A stretch of 7,968 bases of DNA. Source: Catenibacterium sp. co_0103. Lineage in GTDB: Bacteria > Bacillota_I > Bacilli_A > Erysipelotrichales > Coprobacillaceae. The notes under the pieces are model-generated. The model did not search any database, was not told where the DNA came from, and was given only the letters and a program-made list of their open reading frames with translations. Within the stretch, counting starts at the first letter, position 1; the number at the start of each line of letters is the position of its first letter. Below, in pieces: positions 1 to 6,104 of this stretch. The DNA is taken from assembly GCF_004168205.1 (NCBI RefSeq), contig NZ_RCYB01000086.1, positions 1 through 7,968 on the forward strand. Reading direction: 5' to 3'. A program made the translations under genes and the position numbers.

Positions 1-74
1 ATAGTTTTGGTGGATTTGAGTTTGGTTATATATTTGTGTCCGCGCAACGAAGGCGCGGGGAAATGGAGGAAATC
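1..74. mobile_element. Foreign DNA end interrupting tex, possible IS200/IS605-type terminus
   Basis: Reading tex on the minus strand, similarity to Tex stops just after the codons for VGQYQHD. The DNA beyond (from about position 72 to the window edge) no longer encodes anything Tex-like. About 14 bases past the break is a GC-rich hairpin, CCGCGC (40-45) and GCGCGG (53-58) around a 7-base loop, in otherwise AT-rich DNA. A subterminal hairpin with no terminal inverted repeat and no visible target duplication is what IS200/IS605 family ends look like, and the bases before the break on the minus strand (ATGAT) resemble the short target motifs such elements use. No transposase or TnpB is visible in 74 bases. 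A chimeric assembly or another type of insertion is possible. Confidence 0.4.
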
Positions 75-1457
75 ATGCTGGTACTGCCCTACTCCAATAG
101 ATTGAGGATCAATCTTAATAAGTTCTGATAAAGGATCAAGTAGTCTTCTTGCGATAGAAATAGCACTTCTTTGTTCAACGTGGAGGTCTGGGAATTCTTC
201 TATCGCAAGCTTAGAGGCACTATAAACACTCGCTCCTGCTTCACTGACTATTGTATAGCTTACAGGTAAGTGATATTTCTTGATTGTATTTGCGACAAAA
301 GCTTCACTTTCACGACTGGCTGTACCATTCCCAATCGCAATAAGATTGACATCATATTTTGTACAGAGGTCTACTAGTTTCTTTTCTGATTCCTTCACTT
401 TCGCAACAGGAGGATGTGGGTAGATAACATCTACTGTAAGTTTCTTACCTGATTCATCAATGACAGCGAGCTTACATCCTGTACGGAAAGCTGGGTCAAA
501 GCCTAAGATTCTCTTATTTTTCATCGGAGCCTGTAAGAGAAGCTTGCCTAGATTATCAGAGAAGACATCAATACTTGCTTCCTGGGCTTTTTCAGTAAGA
601 GCATTTCTGACTAATCTTTCTAGAGATGGATAAGCAAGACGCTTTAAGCCATCATCAATGGCTTCATCTACATATTTGGCTGTTGGACTCTTAGGGAACT
701 TAATATAACGTCTTGAGACAAATGTCTTGATATAATCCTCATTAATGTTGATAGAAACAGTGAGAATCTTTTCTTTTTCTCCTCGATCAATCGCCATAAT
801 ACGATGTGTCGCAATACGTGAGACATTTTCAGAATAGTCATAGTACATCTTATAGGTCATCTTTTCATCTTCTGCATTCTTCTTTTTAGAAGTGACAAGT
901 CGGCCGTAGTTCATCATAGAATCGACAATCTTATTACGTACTGTCATATCATTAGAAATCTTTTCTGCAATGATATCCTTAGCACCCTGCAATGCCTCTT
1001 CTCTAGAAGTGATTGTATCGTTTAGATAGGCATCAATGTCTTTTTCATTAAATGTACGTGGTAAAGAAAGAAGTGTCTTAGCTAAAGGTTCTAGGCCTGC
1101 TGCAATAGCCACACTGGCTCTTGTTTTCTTTTTCTGTTTATAAGGACGATAGATATCTTCTACCTGTGATAAACGTGTACATGCGTTGACCATCTTCACG
1201 ATATCATCATTTAAGTGTCCTAATGTTTCTATTCTTGTAAGGACTTCTTCTTTTCTTTTTTTAAGATTTACCTGATAGTCATATTGTTCCTGGATCACAC
1301 GAATCTGTTCTTCATCTAAGCCATGTGTTAATTCTTTACGATAACGGGCAATAAAAGGAACAGTACAGCCTTCTTCTAATAGTTTTAATGTATTTTGTAT
1401 CTGTTCTGTCTTGATATTTAGTTGTTCTGAAAGTTTAAGTATAATATCTTCCTGCAT
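1..1457 (-). CDS. tex: Tex, RNA-binding transcription accessory protein, interrupted after about residue 462
   Basis: Tex proteins are cytoplasmic nucleic-acid-binding factors of about 720-780 residues, with an N-terminal helical region, a YqgF/RNase H-like domain, helix-hairpin-helix motifs and a C-terminal S1 domain. Seen here: the N-terminal region with VPFIARYRKE (about residue 34), VEDIYRPYKQKKKT, the YqgF domain beginning near LGFDPAFRTG (about 315) with AIGNGTASRE (about 375), and KIDPQSIGVGQYQHD ending at D462. The expected continuation is absent. From about position 71 the frame runs without a stop into DNA with no Tex resemblance, and the HhH and S1 domains are missing. The ATG at 1457 has GGAG six bases upstream. 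The gene follows the amylase gene by 35 bp with no clear promoter of its own, so it is probably read from the amylase promoter through a weak hairpin. The family call is secure; loss of function is inferred from the missing S1 domain. Confidence 0.93.
   Translation of the reverse strand, partial: MQEDIILKLSEQLNIKTEQIQNTLKLLEEGCTVPFIARYRKELTHGLDEEQIRVIQEQYDYQVNLKKRKEEVLTRIETLGHLNDDIVKMVNACTRLSQVEDIYRPYKQKKKTRASVAIAAGLEPLAKTLLSLPRTFNEKDIDAYLNDTITSREEALQGAKDIIAEKISNDMTVRNKIVDSMMNYGRLVTSKKKNAEDEKMTYKMYYDYSENVSRIATHRIMAIDRGEKEKILTVSININEDYIKTFVSRRYIKFPKSPTAKYVDEAIDDGLKRLAYPSLERLVRNALTEKAQEASIDVFSDNLGKLLLQAPMKNKRILGFDPAFRTGCKLAVIDESGKKLTVDVIYPHPPVAKVKESEKKLVDLCTKYDVNLIAIGNGTASRESEAFVANTIKKYHLPVSYTIVSEAGASVYSASKLAIEEFPDLHVEQRSAISIARRLLDPLSELIKIDPQSIGVGQYQHDFLHFPAPSLRGHKYITKLKSTKT
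40..58. repeat. GC-rich hairpin at the tex break
   Basis: A perfect 6-bp stem, CCGCGC and GCGCGG, encloses the loop AACGAAG. It stands out from the AT-rich surroundings and lies about 14 bases from the point where tex similarity ends. It fits a transposon-end hairpin recognised by a single-strand transposase. It is not followed by a T-run on either strand, so it is unlikely to be a terminator. Confidence 0.6.
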
Positions 1458-1474
1458 TGTCTACTCCTTTATAA

Positions 1475-1494
1475 AAGGCTGATTGCTCAGCCTT
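1475..1494 (-). terminator. Weak intergenic hairpin between amylase and tex
   Basis: On the minus strand AAGGCTGA, loop GCAA, TCAGCCTT forms an 8-bp stem followed by TTTTATAAAGG. The amylase stop codon lies in the first arm. The T-run is only four bases, so this looks like a partial terminator that lets some transcription continue into tex, whose ribosome binding site follows at once. Confidence 0.55.
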
Positions 1495-2797
1495 ATGCAT
1501 GTTTATATAAGTATGTGATTGAAAGTGGTGGTAATTCTAATTCTCCATTATAATCCACCATTTCTCCACTCATCAAATCCTGATAAGAACCATGTTCAAT
1601 AGGTGGATAGATTGTATAAGGTGCATCATCAATATTAAGTGCAACTACAATCTTTTCTCCTTCATAGTTTCTTTCTAATACGTACTGTTTATTAGTAAGA
1701 ACTAAATCCTTATAGTCTCCTAATGTGAGTGCTTTATGTCCTCTACGCATATGAATATATTTTGATACTAAACCAGATAATTCGTTAGGTTGAGGTGCAT
1801 CGAATTCTGGACGAAGTGGTGCATCTGTTAGTCCTTGAATCTTTTCACCTTTAATACCCCATTCTGAACCATAATAAATACATGGAACACCAGGTACTGC
1901 CATGAGTAATCCAAATACTAATGGAAGTTTTCTTTCATCAGTTAATGTACTAGATATTCTATTCACATCATGGTTATCTACAAATGTGAGTAAATCCCTA
2001 CCTCTGTACATATCCATCGCATTTCTCTTTAATGTATGGGCATATTCAAACATATTCAAAGAGTTAAATGAAGACCAGAATGCTTTATATGATGGATAAT
2101 CAGTGATTGCATCTAGTTTAGCTTCTGTATACATGTAACCTGCATTATCACCTAATACTTCTCCTAACATAAAGAAATCCTGTTTTAAACTCTTACAATG
2201 ATCACTCAACATTGCCATAAACCATCTAGGCAATGAATAAGCGACGTCTAGTCTTAAACCATCTATATCAAAACACTTGATCCAGTAATCGACTGCATCT
2301 AGTAGATAATGTTGGACATCTGGGTTATCTAGGTTTAACTTCACAAGTTCATAATGACCTTCCCATCCTTCATACCAGAATCCATCACCATAGCTAGAAT
2401 CTCCATCAAAGTTGATATGAAACCAATTGGCATATGGGCTTGCAGGTCCTTTTTCCTGGACATCTCTAAACGCAAAAAAGCCTCTACCGACATGGTTGAA
2501 TACCCCATCTAATACAACCTTGATATCATGTTCATGGAGTGTTTTACATACTTCCGCAAAATCTTCATTTGTACCTAAACGCGTATCGATGAGATTATAA
2601 TCACGCGTATCATAGCCATGAGAATCACTGTTGAATACAGGATTGAAATACACAGCACCAATTCCTAATTCTTGTAGATAAGGGACAAAGTCCTTGATTT
2701 TTAAAATACGATGAGCCTGAATATCATCATTTACTTCAGGCGCACCACAAAGTCCTAGTGGGCAAATCTGATAAAATACTGTTTCTTGATACCACAC
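1493..2797 (-). CDS. Alpha-amylase family glycoside hydrolase (GH13), short cytoplasmic form
   Basis: A 434-residue (beta/alpha)8-barrel enzyme that should cleave alpha-1,4 (or alpha-1,6) glucosidic bonds of maltodextrins inside the cell. All four GH13 signature regions are visible: DGVFNH (97-102), GLRLD with nucleophile D184, GEV with acid/base E213, and FVDNHD with transition-state stabiliser D277. HGYDTRDY near 60-67 fits a cyclomaltodextrinase/neopullulanase-like substrate pocket, and a small beta-sandwich domain C closes the protein. There is no signal peptide and no N-terminal carbohydrate-binding domain, so it is shorter than classical neopullulanases (about 580). Two in-frame GTG starts exist. 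The one at 2806 directly abuts the AAAGGAAG ribosome binding site; the one at 2797 lies 8 bases from it and gives MWYQETVFYQI, so it was chosen. Exact substrate specificity cannot be read from sequence. Confidence 0.95.
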   Translation of the reverse strand: MWYQETVFYQICPLGLCGAPEVNDDIQAHRILKIKDFVPYLQELGIGAVYFNPVFNSDSHGYDTRDYNLIDTRLGTNEDFAEVCKTLHEHDIKVVLDGVFNHVGRGFFAFRDVQEKGPASPYANWFHINFDGDSSYGDGFWYEGWEGHYELVKLNLDNPDVQHYLLDAVDYWIKCFDIDGLRLDVAYSLPRWFMAMLSDHCKSLKQDFFMLGEVLGDNAGYMYTEAKLDAITDYPSYKAFWSSFNSLNMFEYAHTLKRNAMDMYRGRDLLTFVDNHDVNRISSTLTDERKLPLVFGLLMAVPGVPCIYYGSEWGIKGEKIQGLTDAPLRPEFDAPQPNELSGLVSKYIHMRRGHKALTLGDYKDLVLTNKQYVLERNYEGEKIVVALNIDDAPYTIYPPIEHGSYQDLMSGEMVDYNGELELPPLSITYLYKHA

Positions 2798-2822
2798 AAT
2801 TAACACTTCCTTTCTGTTTACT

Positions 2823-2851
2823 ATTATACTTCATTTTTATGTGCTATCCAA
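2823..2851 (-). promoter_or_regulatory. Sigma-A-type promoter of the amylase gene
   Basis: On the minus strand TTGGAT (2851-2846) and TATAAT (2828-2823) are separated by exactly 17 bp. Transcription would begin near 2816, only a few bases before the AAAGGAAG ribosome binding site. No catabolite-repression (cre) site was recognised nearby. Confidence 0.75.
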
Positions 2852-2916
2852 TCTATTTATATTTTTAGTAACTTACATTTATGCATTTACTATATATTTA
2901 TAGATATTCTAATTTT

Positions 2917-3192
2917 TTATTGTATATATCGATTATGCTCAGGGTCATAGTCGTTCAATAATAGTTCTATCTTGTCTTCATCATAGTCAAGATAGACATA
3001 TAAGACATATATAAGTAAATCTTTAAGCTGCTCATGAATGTCTGTTCCAAAGTATAGACGTAATATCTTCTCACAGCTTAACGCAAAGCCCAATATATCT
3101 TCAGTATTCTTATAGTCTTCATATATATGATCAATCATCCATCCCATTTCTTCATTCAATGATTCTTTGAGTATGTTATAGAATTGTTCCAT
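2917..3192 (-). CDS. Small acidic protein of unknown function, partner of the Panacea protein
   Basis: I do not recognise this 91-residue protein. It is strongly acidic and rich in leucine and tyrosine, with a probably helical middle (about residues 30-75, including LKDLLIYVLYVYLDYDED) and no signal peptide or clear membrane segment. It starts one base after the stop codon of the Panacea-domain gene. Its ribosome binding site AAGAGG lies inside the end of that gene, 7 bases from the ATG, so the two are co-transcribed and probably translationally coupled. Panacea-domain antitoxins are known to pair with small neighbouring toxins of very diverse folds, which makes this the obvious candidate partner. 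Its acidity is unusual for a toxin, however, and the pairing rests on position alone. No convincing terminator follows before the amylase promoter. Confidence 0.65.
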   Translation of the reverse strand: MEQFYNILKESLNEEMGWMIDHIYEDYKNTEDILGFALSCEKILRLYFGTDIHEQLKDLLIYVLYVYLDYDEDKIELLLNDYDPEHNRYIQ

Positions 3193-3193
3193 A

Positions 3194-3892
3194 TTAGTGC
3201 CTCTTGAAATAGTTTTGAATATCTTCTGCAGGAATAATGGTTATTTCCCCTTCTTTATAATTATTCTTCCATGGTCCTGTTTTAGTGAGTGTTATAAGTG
3301 TTTTTAAAGGGTAACGAGAGAATGTATTGAGGATTTCATCTATGTATTCCTTCTTATTTTCATCTAGATCTAAATAAGCATCTTCGATGATTTTATAACG
3401 CATATCATCTTGTACTCTAAATGGGAATGTGGAGAATAAGTGATAAACATCAGGATAGATGACACCTTGCTTCCATGCTTCACAATGTTCATGAAAGAGT
3501 GGCTGTGGATAGGAATAAGCCTGTATGAAGTAAAGATAGGATTCTAATTGCATAGGTGTGAGTTCTTCTAGTGTATAAAAGAGATAAGAAATCACCTGCA
3601 ATATTTCTTTTGAACAGGAGAATTGTGATTTAAGAGTGAGACATCTGTTGATTGCCTTTTTAAAGGCTGGTCCCATCTTTTCATGGTTCTTATTCACTAA
3701 ACCCATCATATAGTCTATATCACATAGTGCATTGTGAATAACTTGTGCATAGTCAGGATGAGGAGTGCTTCCCTGTAAATATCTTGTAATAGTGACTTCT
3801 CCAAAGCCTAAAGCATAAGATAATGGTGCTTTACCGAGATGATAGAGAGACATAAGGGCTTCTATTTCTTCTTGTATTCTTGTTTTACACAT
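3194..3892 (-). CDS. HTH plus Panacea (DUF4065) domain protein, PanA-like antitoxin candidate
   Basis: A 232-residue protein with two parts. Residues about 8-58 form a helix-turn-helix containing LGFGEVTITRYLQG, the form often fused to DUF4065. Residues about 98-230 are a Panacea domain: LESYLYFIQAYSY (116-128), PLF..HCEAWKQGVIYPDVYHLF (132-153) and a C-terminal LTKTGPWKNNY...GEITIIPAEDIQNYF block. Panacea domains act as antitoxins that neutralise many unrelated toxins; the HTH would bind the operon's own promoter. An in-frame GTG exists at 3910, but it lies upstream of the predicted transcription start. The ATG at 3892 has AAGAAGG 8 bases before it, so 3892 is the start. The downstream 91-residue gene follows after one base. 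The domain call is strong; a working toxin-antitoxin role is inference. Confidence 0.85.
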   Translation of the reverse strand: MCKTRIQEEIEALMSLYHLGKAPLSYALGFGEVTITRYLQGSTPHPDYAQVIHNALCDIDYMMGLVNKNHEKMGPAFKKAINRCLTLKSQFSCSKEILQVISYLFYTLEELTPMQLESYLYFIQAYSYPQPLFHEHCEAWKQGVIYPDVYHLFSTFPFRVQDDMRYKIIEDAYLDLDENKKEYIDEILNTFSRYPLKTLITLTKTGPWKNNYKEGEITIIPAEDIQNYFKRH

Positions 3893-3914
3893 CTTATTCA
3901 CCTTCTTCACACTT

Positions 3915-3943
3915 ATTATAGCATATGATAGACTTTTTAGAAA
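3915..3943 (-). promoter_or_regulatory. Promoter of the Panacea operon (extended -10)
   Basis: On the minus strand TGCTATAAT gives an extended -10, with TATAAT at 3920-3915. The -35 (TTTCTA, 3943-3938, 17 bp away) is weak, which suits an extended -10 promoter. Transcription would start near 3908, leaving a leader of barely more than the ribosome binding site. Confidence 0.65.
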
Positions 3944-3957
3944 TATCTATCATATGC
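3921..3957. promoter_or_regulatory. Perfect 12-bp inverted repeat over the Panacea promoter, likely operator
   Basis: GCATATGATAGA (3921-3932) and TCTATCATATGC (3946-3957) are exact reverse complements separated by 13 bp. The inner arm touches the -10 box and the repeat covers the spacer and -35, so a bound dimer would exclude RNA polymerase. The natural ligand is the HTH domain of the Panacea protein, which would make the operon self-repressed. This role is inferred from position and symmetry. Confidence 0.7.
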
Positions 3958-3972
3958 ATTAAAACAAAGAAA

Positions 3973-4002
3973 AAAGTGCATATTATTGTGAATATGCACT
4001 TT
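3973..4002 (-). terminator. Intrinsic terminator of the 107-residue gene
   Basis: AAAGTGCATATT and AATATGCACTTT form a perfect 12-bp stem around a 6-base loop, followed on the minus strand by further T residues (TTTTTTCTTTG). The stop codon of the gene lies inside the hairpin. It separates this gene from the Panacea operon. Confidence 0.85.
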
Positions 4003-4306
4003 CCTGTGTGAAGAGATTTTCTATCTCCACCAACATTTTCCCAAATTCATTGAGCTTTATATAAAGCTCATCATCGTCAATATTCATGACGATTTCGTTT
4101 TGTCTGATCCTCGCATCATGCATATAACATATTGCAGAGATCTTTTCCTTCTTATCAGCGTCTAGCTGATATGTATCAATCAGATTTGTGATTGTCGATG
4201 CCTGGTCTGAGAGCTTATAGGACCTGTTATGCACAAAGGCATAGACAATCATATGTTCACCCTTGAAATTCTTATAGGGCATTAATAGTTTTTGATAATT
4301 CAGCAT
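3983..4306 (-). CDS. Hypothetical protein, 107 residues
   Basis: I do not recognise a family. The protein is soluble in appearance: a basic N-terminal half (YQKLLMPYKNFKGEHMIVYAF, HNRSYKL), then a run likely to be helical (ITNLIDTYQLDADKKEKIS), and an acidic C-terminal half (NIDDDELYIKLNEFGKMLVEIENLF). There is no signal peptide or membrane span. The start is uncertain: GTG at 4315 lies only 4 bases after AAGAGG, while ATG at 4306 lies about 10 bases after AGGGGA and is preferred here. It stands alone, with a TATAAT box upstream and a strong terminator at its end, between the YolD gene and the Panacea operon. Good signals on both sides support it as a real gene; its role is unknown. Confidence 0.7.
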   Translation of the reverse strand: MLNYQKLLMPYKNFKGEHMIVYAFVHNRSYKLSDQASTITNLIDTYQLDADKKEKISAICYMHDARIRQNEIVMNIDDDELYIKLNEFGKMLVEIENLFTQESAYSQ

Positions 4307-4332
4307 ACGCTCCACTTCCCCTCTTGTTCTCT

Positions 4333-4338
4333 ATTATA
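4333..4338 (-). promoter_or_regulatory. Probable -10 box of the 107-residue gene
   Basis: TATAAT on the minus strand lies about 30 bases before the start codon. No good -35 is seen at 16-18 bp (CTATCT at 17). It is the only promoter-like signal between the YolD gene and this gene, where no terminator for the polymerase-YolD operon was recognised either, so read-through could also express it. Confidence 0.45.
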
Positions 4339-4397
4339 TCTTAGTTACTATTTATAGATAGGGTGTGGCAAGAGATTGGACAAGGAAAAACAACATA

Positions 4398-4700
4398 TTA
4401 TAATTCTAGTGAAAAGATATTCTTAAGCTGTATTTTATGGTTATTAATATAAATATAGTGATCATTGAGATTTACTATTTGTATTGTTCCTCTTATTTTA
4501 GAATAAGAAGACCCTGTGTAATAGACAAGTTCTACTTCATCTCCTTCTTGAATTTGATGAATTTTCCAGTTAAGTTCATAATATTGGTCTTCACATAGTT
4601 CTTTTCTAGGTATTTTGGTATCTTCTTGAAGTAGTTCTTTAAATCCTTTTAAGGCATCAAAGCTTAAAAATAAACGTGCACGATCAACCTTCTTATGCAT
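4398..4700 (-). CDS. YolD-like family protein
   Basis: A 100-residue protein matching the YolD family, which in Firmicutes sits directly after Y-family (UmuC/UvrX-type) DNA polymerase genes. Family hallmarks seen are the N-terminal DRARLFLSFDALKGFKELL, a central ELNWKIHQIQEGDEVELVYY and a C-terminal beta-rich IRGTIQIVNLNDHYIYINNHKIQLKNI. Its molecular role is not established; YolD proteins have been proposed as UmuD-like partners of the polymerase. A TTG at 4712 is in frame, but the ATG at 4700 has GGAGG 5 bases upstream, inside the polymerase gene, and was chosen. The gene overlaps the polymerase stop by 8 bases (ATGCATAA), a sign of tight translational coupling and shared SOS-like control. 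Confidence 0.88.
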   Translation of the reverse strand: MHKKVDRARLFLSFDALKGFKELLQEDTKIPRKELCEDQYYELNWKIHQIQEGDEVELVYYTGSSYSKIRGTIQIVNLNDHYIYINNHKIQLKNIFSLEL

Positions 4701-5952
4701 TATGTCCTCCAATTAATGTATTTCTTTTTTCTGTAGTGGCTTTTTCCTGTTTATTCATAAGCTTTAATATCGCATTCTTCCCATACTTATGGCGGATAGA
4801 GACAATAGCTTTCTGAAGTTTCTTTTCTTCTTCTAATGCCTCTATATCACTAAATAAGTCATAGGATTCATAAGCTTCATCTAAGACATCTCCAAAGGAT
4901 ATAGAAATCTGTCTGATCAGTCTTCCTTTTTGAACTTTTAGATGATAAAGAGAAATAAAGGCATCCATCAGAACACTCAATGAATTGGTTCTGACTGTCA
5001 GCTTTCTAGAGCCTCCTGCCCATCCTCCACCATCTGTACGTGAATAACCGATATATAAACTTATATGATTTGTGACAAGACGTGATTCCACAAGTCTTAA
5101 GACATTGAGTTCTACCATTTCCTTTACAACGAGTATTGCATCCTCATATTCATAATCAGAAAAGAGAACTTGAGAATTATTAATTGATTCATTCTTAGGA
5201 CGATACTTCTTAATAGAGGCAATCGTAGCAGGTTCTCTTCCCCAGGCATGATCAATAATATATTCCGCATTTATACCAAACTCCTTATAAAGTATCTCTT
5301 CAGGAATCTGAGTAATCCCATGCATATCCACAACACCGAGTTTTAATAAATGATTGGCTGTTCCACTTCCCATATGCCAGAAATCAGTAATAGGTAAATG
5401 ATGCCATAGGTATTTCTGATATCGTTCTTCATCTAATATCCCAATATTCTCTTTTGTATGCTTAGAGATAATATCAAGAGCGACTTTTGCAAGATAAAGA
5501 TTGGTTCCTATGCCACATGTGGCAGTAATATGTGTATCTGCAAATACAGCCTGCATCAACATCTTCGCAAACGCCTTCGCACTCTTATGATAAAGATGCA
5601 TATAAGATGTGATATCAATAAAACATTCATCAATAGAGTAAACATGAATATCATCAGGTGAGACATAACGACAATAGATACGATAAATACGTGCTGAATA
5701 TTCCATATAAAGATGCATACGAGGCATCGCAGTAATATATTCAACACCCTTGGGTATTTCAAATATACGGCAGCGATTATGAATTCCCATACTTTTCATT
5801 TGAGGTGTAATCGCAAGACAGAGTGCTCCATTACCTCTAGTAGGATCTGCCACTACAAGATTGGTTTTAAAGGGATCAAGATGTCTTTCACTGCATTCGC
5901 AAGACGCAAAGAAGGTTTTTAAATCTATACATAAATATACTTTTTTCATCAT
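4693..5952 (-). CDS. Y-family DNA polymerase (UmuC/UvrX-like translesion polymerase)
   Basis: A 419-residue error-prone polymerase that should insert nucleotides opposite damaged bases. Seen: the N-terminal catalytic motif CIDLKTFFASCE with metal ligand D10 and a probable steric-gate F15; the palm motif VYSIDECFIDIT with D108 and E109; GIGTNLYLAK (147-156); then the HhH/thumb and little-finger regions (SRTDGGGWAGGSRKL around 310). The normal Y-family order and length (about 410-430) are kept, and no catalytic residue is missing. It ends in a basic tail, without an obvious beta-clamp motif that I can assert. The ATG at 5952 follows AAGGAG by 5 bases; a second ATG is adjacent at 5949. It is divergent from the S24 repressor gene and overlaps the YolD gene. 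Bacillus UvrX/YqjW and Lactococcus UmuC are the nearest named relatives by family; which one is not decidable here. Confidence 0.96.
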   Translation of the reverse strand: MMKKVYLCIDLKTFFASCECSERHLDPFKTNLVVADPTRGNGALCLAITPQMKSMGIHNRCRIFEIPKGVEYITAMPRMHLYMEYSARIYRIYCRYVSPDDIHVYSIDECFIDITSYMHLYHKSAKAFAKMLMQAVFADTHITATCGIGTNLYLAKVALDIISKHTKENIGILDEERYQKYLWHHLPITDFWHMGSGTANHLLKLGVVDMHGITQIPEEILYKEFGINAEYIIDHAWGREPATIASIKKYRPKNESINNSQVLFSDYEYEDAILVVKEMVELNVLRLVESRLVTNHISLYIGYSRTDGGGWAGGSRKLTVRTNSLSVLMDAFISLYHLKVQKGRLIRQISISFGDVLDEAYESYDLFSDIEALEEEKKLQKAIVSIRHKYGKNAILKLMNKQEKATTEKRNTLIGGHNA

Positions 5953-5975
5953 TATTTCTCCTTCCTGTTAGTCTT

Positions 5976-6004
5976 ATTATAGTTATCTGTGGTGCATATA
6001 TCAA
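5976..6004 (-). promoter_or_regulatory. Promoter of the polymerase-YolD operon
   Basis: TTGATA (6004-5999) and TATAAT (5981-5976) are separated by 17 bp on the minus strand. A GGTGCA element lies in the spacer and another copy lies just upstream of the -35, so the promoter is built to be blocked by a repressor. Confidence 0.8.
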
Positions 6005-6017
6005 ATAGTTTTGCACC
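5991..6017. promoter_or_regulatory. Operator pair GGTGCA-15-TGCACC over the polymerase promoter
   Basis: GGTGCA (5991-5996) and TGCACC (6012-6017) are an inverted pair 15 bp apart that brackets the -35 of the polymerase promoter. The right half is part of TTTGCACCAAA (6010-6020), repeated exactly at 6054-6064. Binding by the adjacent XRE-S24 repressor is inferred. Confidence 0.65.
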
Positions 6018-6053
6018 AAAATGATTCTGTACATACAATGAATGACGCATTTA

Positions 6054-6064
6054 TTTGCACCAAA
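6054..6064. promoter_or_regulatory. Third operator copy TTTGCACCAAA at the repressor promoter
   Basis: This 11-bp sequence is identical to 6010-6020, 44 bp (about four helical turns) away, and it contains the -35 hexamer TTGCAC of the repressor promoter. Occupation would shut off the repressor's own gene. Confidence 0.65.
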
Positions 6065-6083
6065 TTGTATTATGTTGTATAAT
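6055..6083 (+). promoter_or_regulatory. Promoter of the S24 repressor gene
   Basis: TTGCAC (6055-6060) and TATAAT (6078-6083) are 17 bp apart on the plus strand. Transcription would start near 6090, immediately before the AAGAGG ribosome binding site. The -35 lies inside the operator copy. Confidence 0.8.
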
Positions 6084-6104
6084 GCCTAAAAAGAGGTGGA
6101 GAAG

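Noticed and set aside
30..62. The GC-rich hairpin as a CRISPR repeat or a group II intron end
   Set aside because: Only one copy is present, with no spacer-repeat periodicity. No domain V-like structure or intron 5' consensus lies at the tex break.
1902..2099. Plus-strand open frame of about 65 codons inside the amylase gene
   Set aside because: It is antisense to well-conserved GH13 motifs, has no ribosome binding site and no resemblance to a protein family.
2860..2916. Inverted repeat TAGTAA / TTACTA as terminator of the 91-residue gene
   Set aside because: The stem is 6 bp of almost pure A-T with a 15-base loop and no T-run after it.
4342..4397. Terminator after the YolD gene
   Set aside because: There is a short T-run (GTTGTTTTTCC) but no hairpin before it, so no intrinsic terminator can be supported.
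5458..5922. Open frames on both strands inside the polymerase gene
   Set aside because: They lie in alternative frames of a gene with intact Y-family motifs. None has a ribosome binding site, and their composition is not protein-like.
5953..6104. Classical Firmicute LexA box in the divergent promoter region
   Set aside because: No CGAAC-N4-GTTCG or close variant is present. The repeated element is TTTGCACCAAA/GGTGCA instead.
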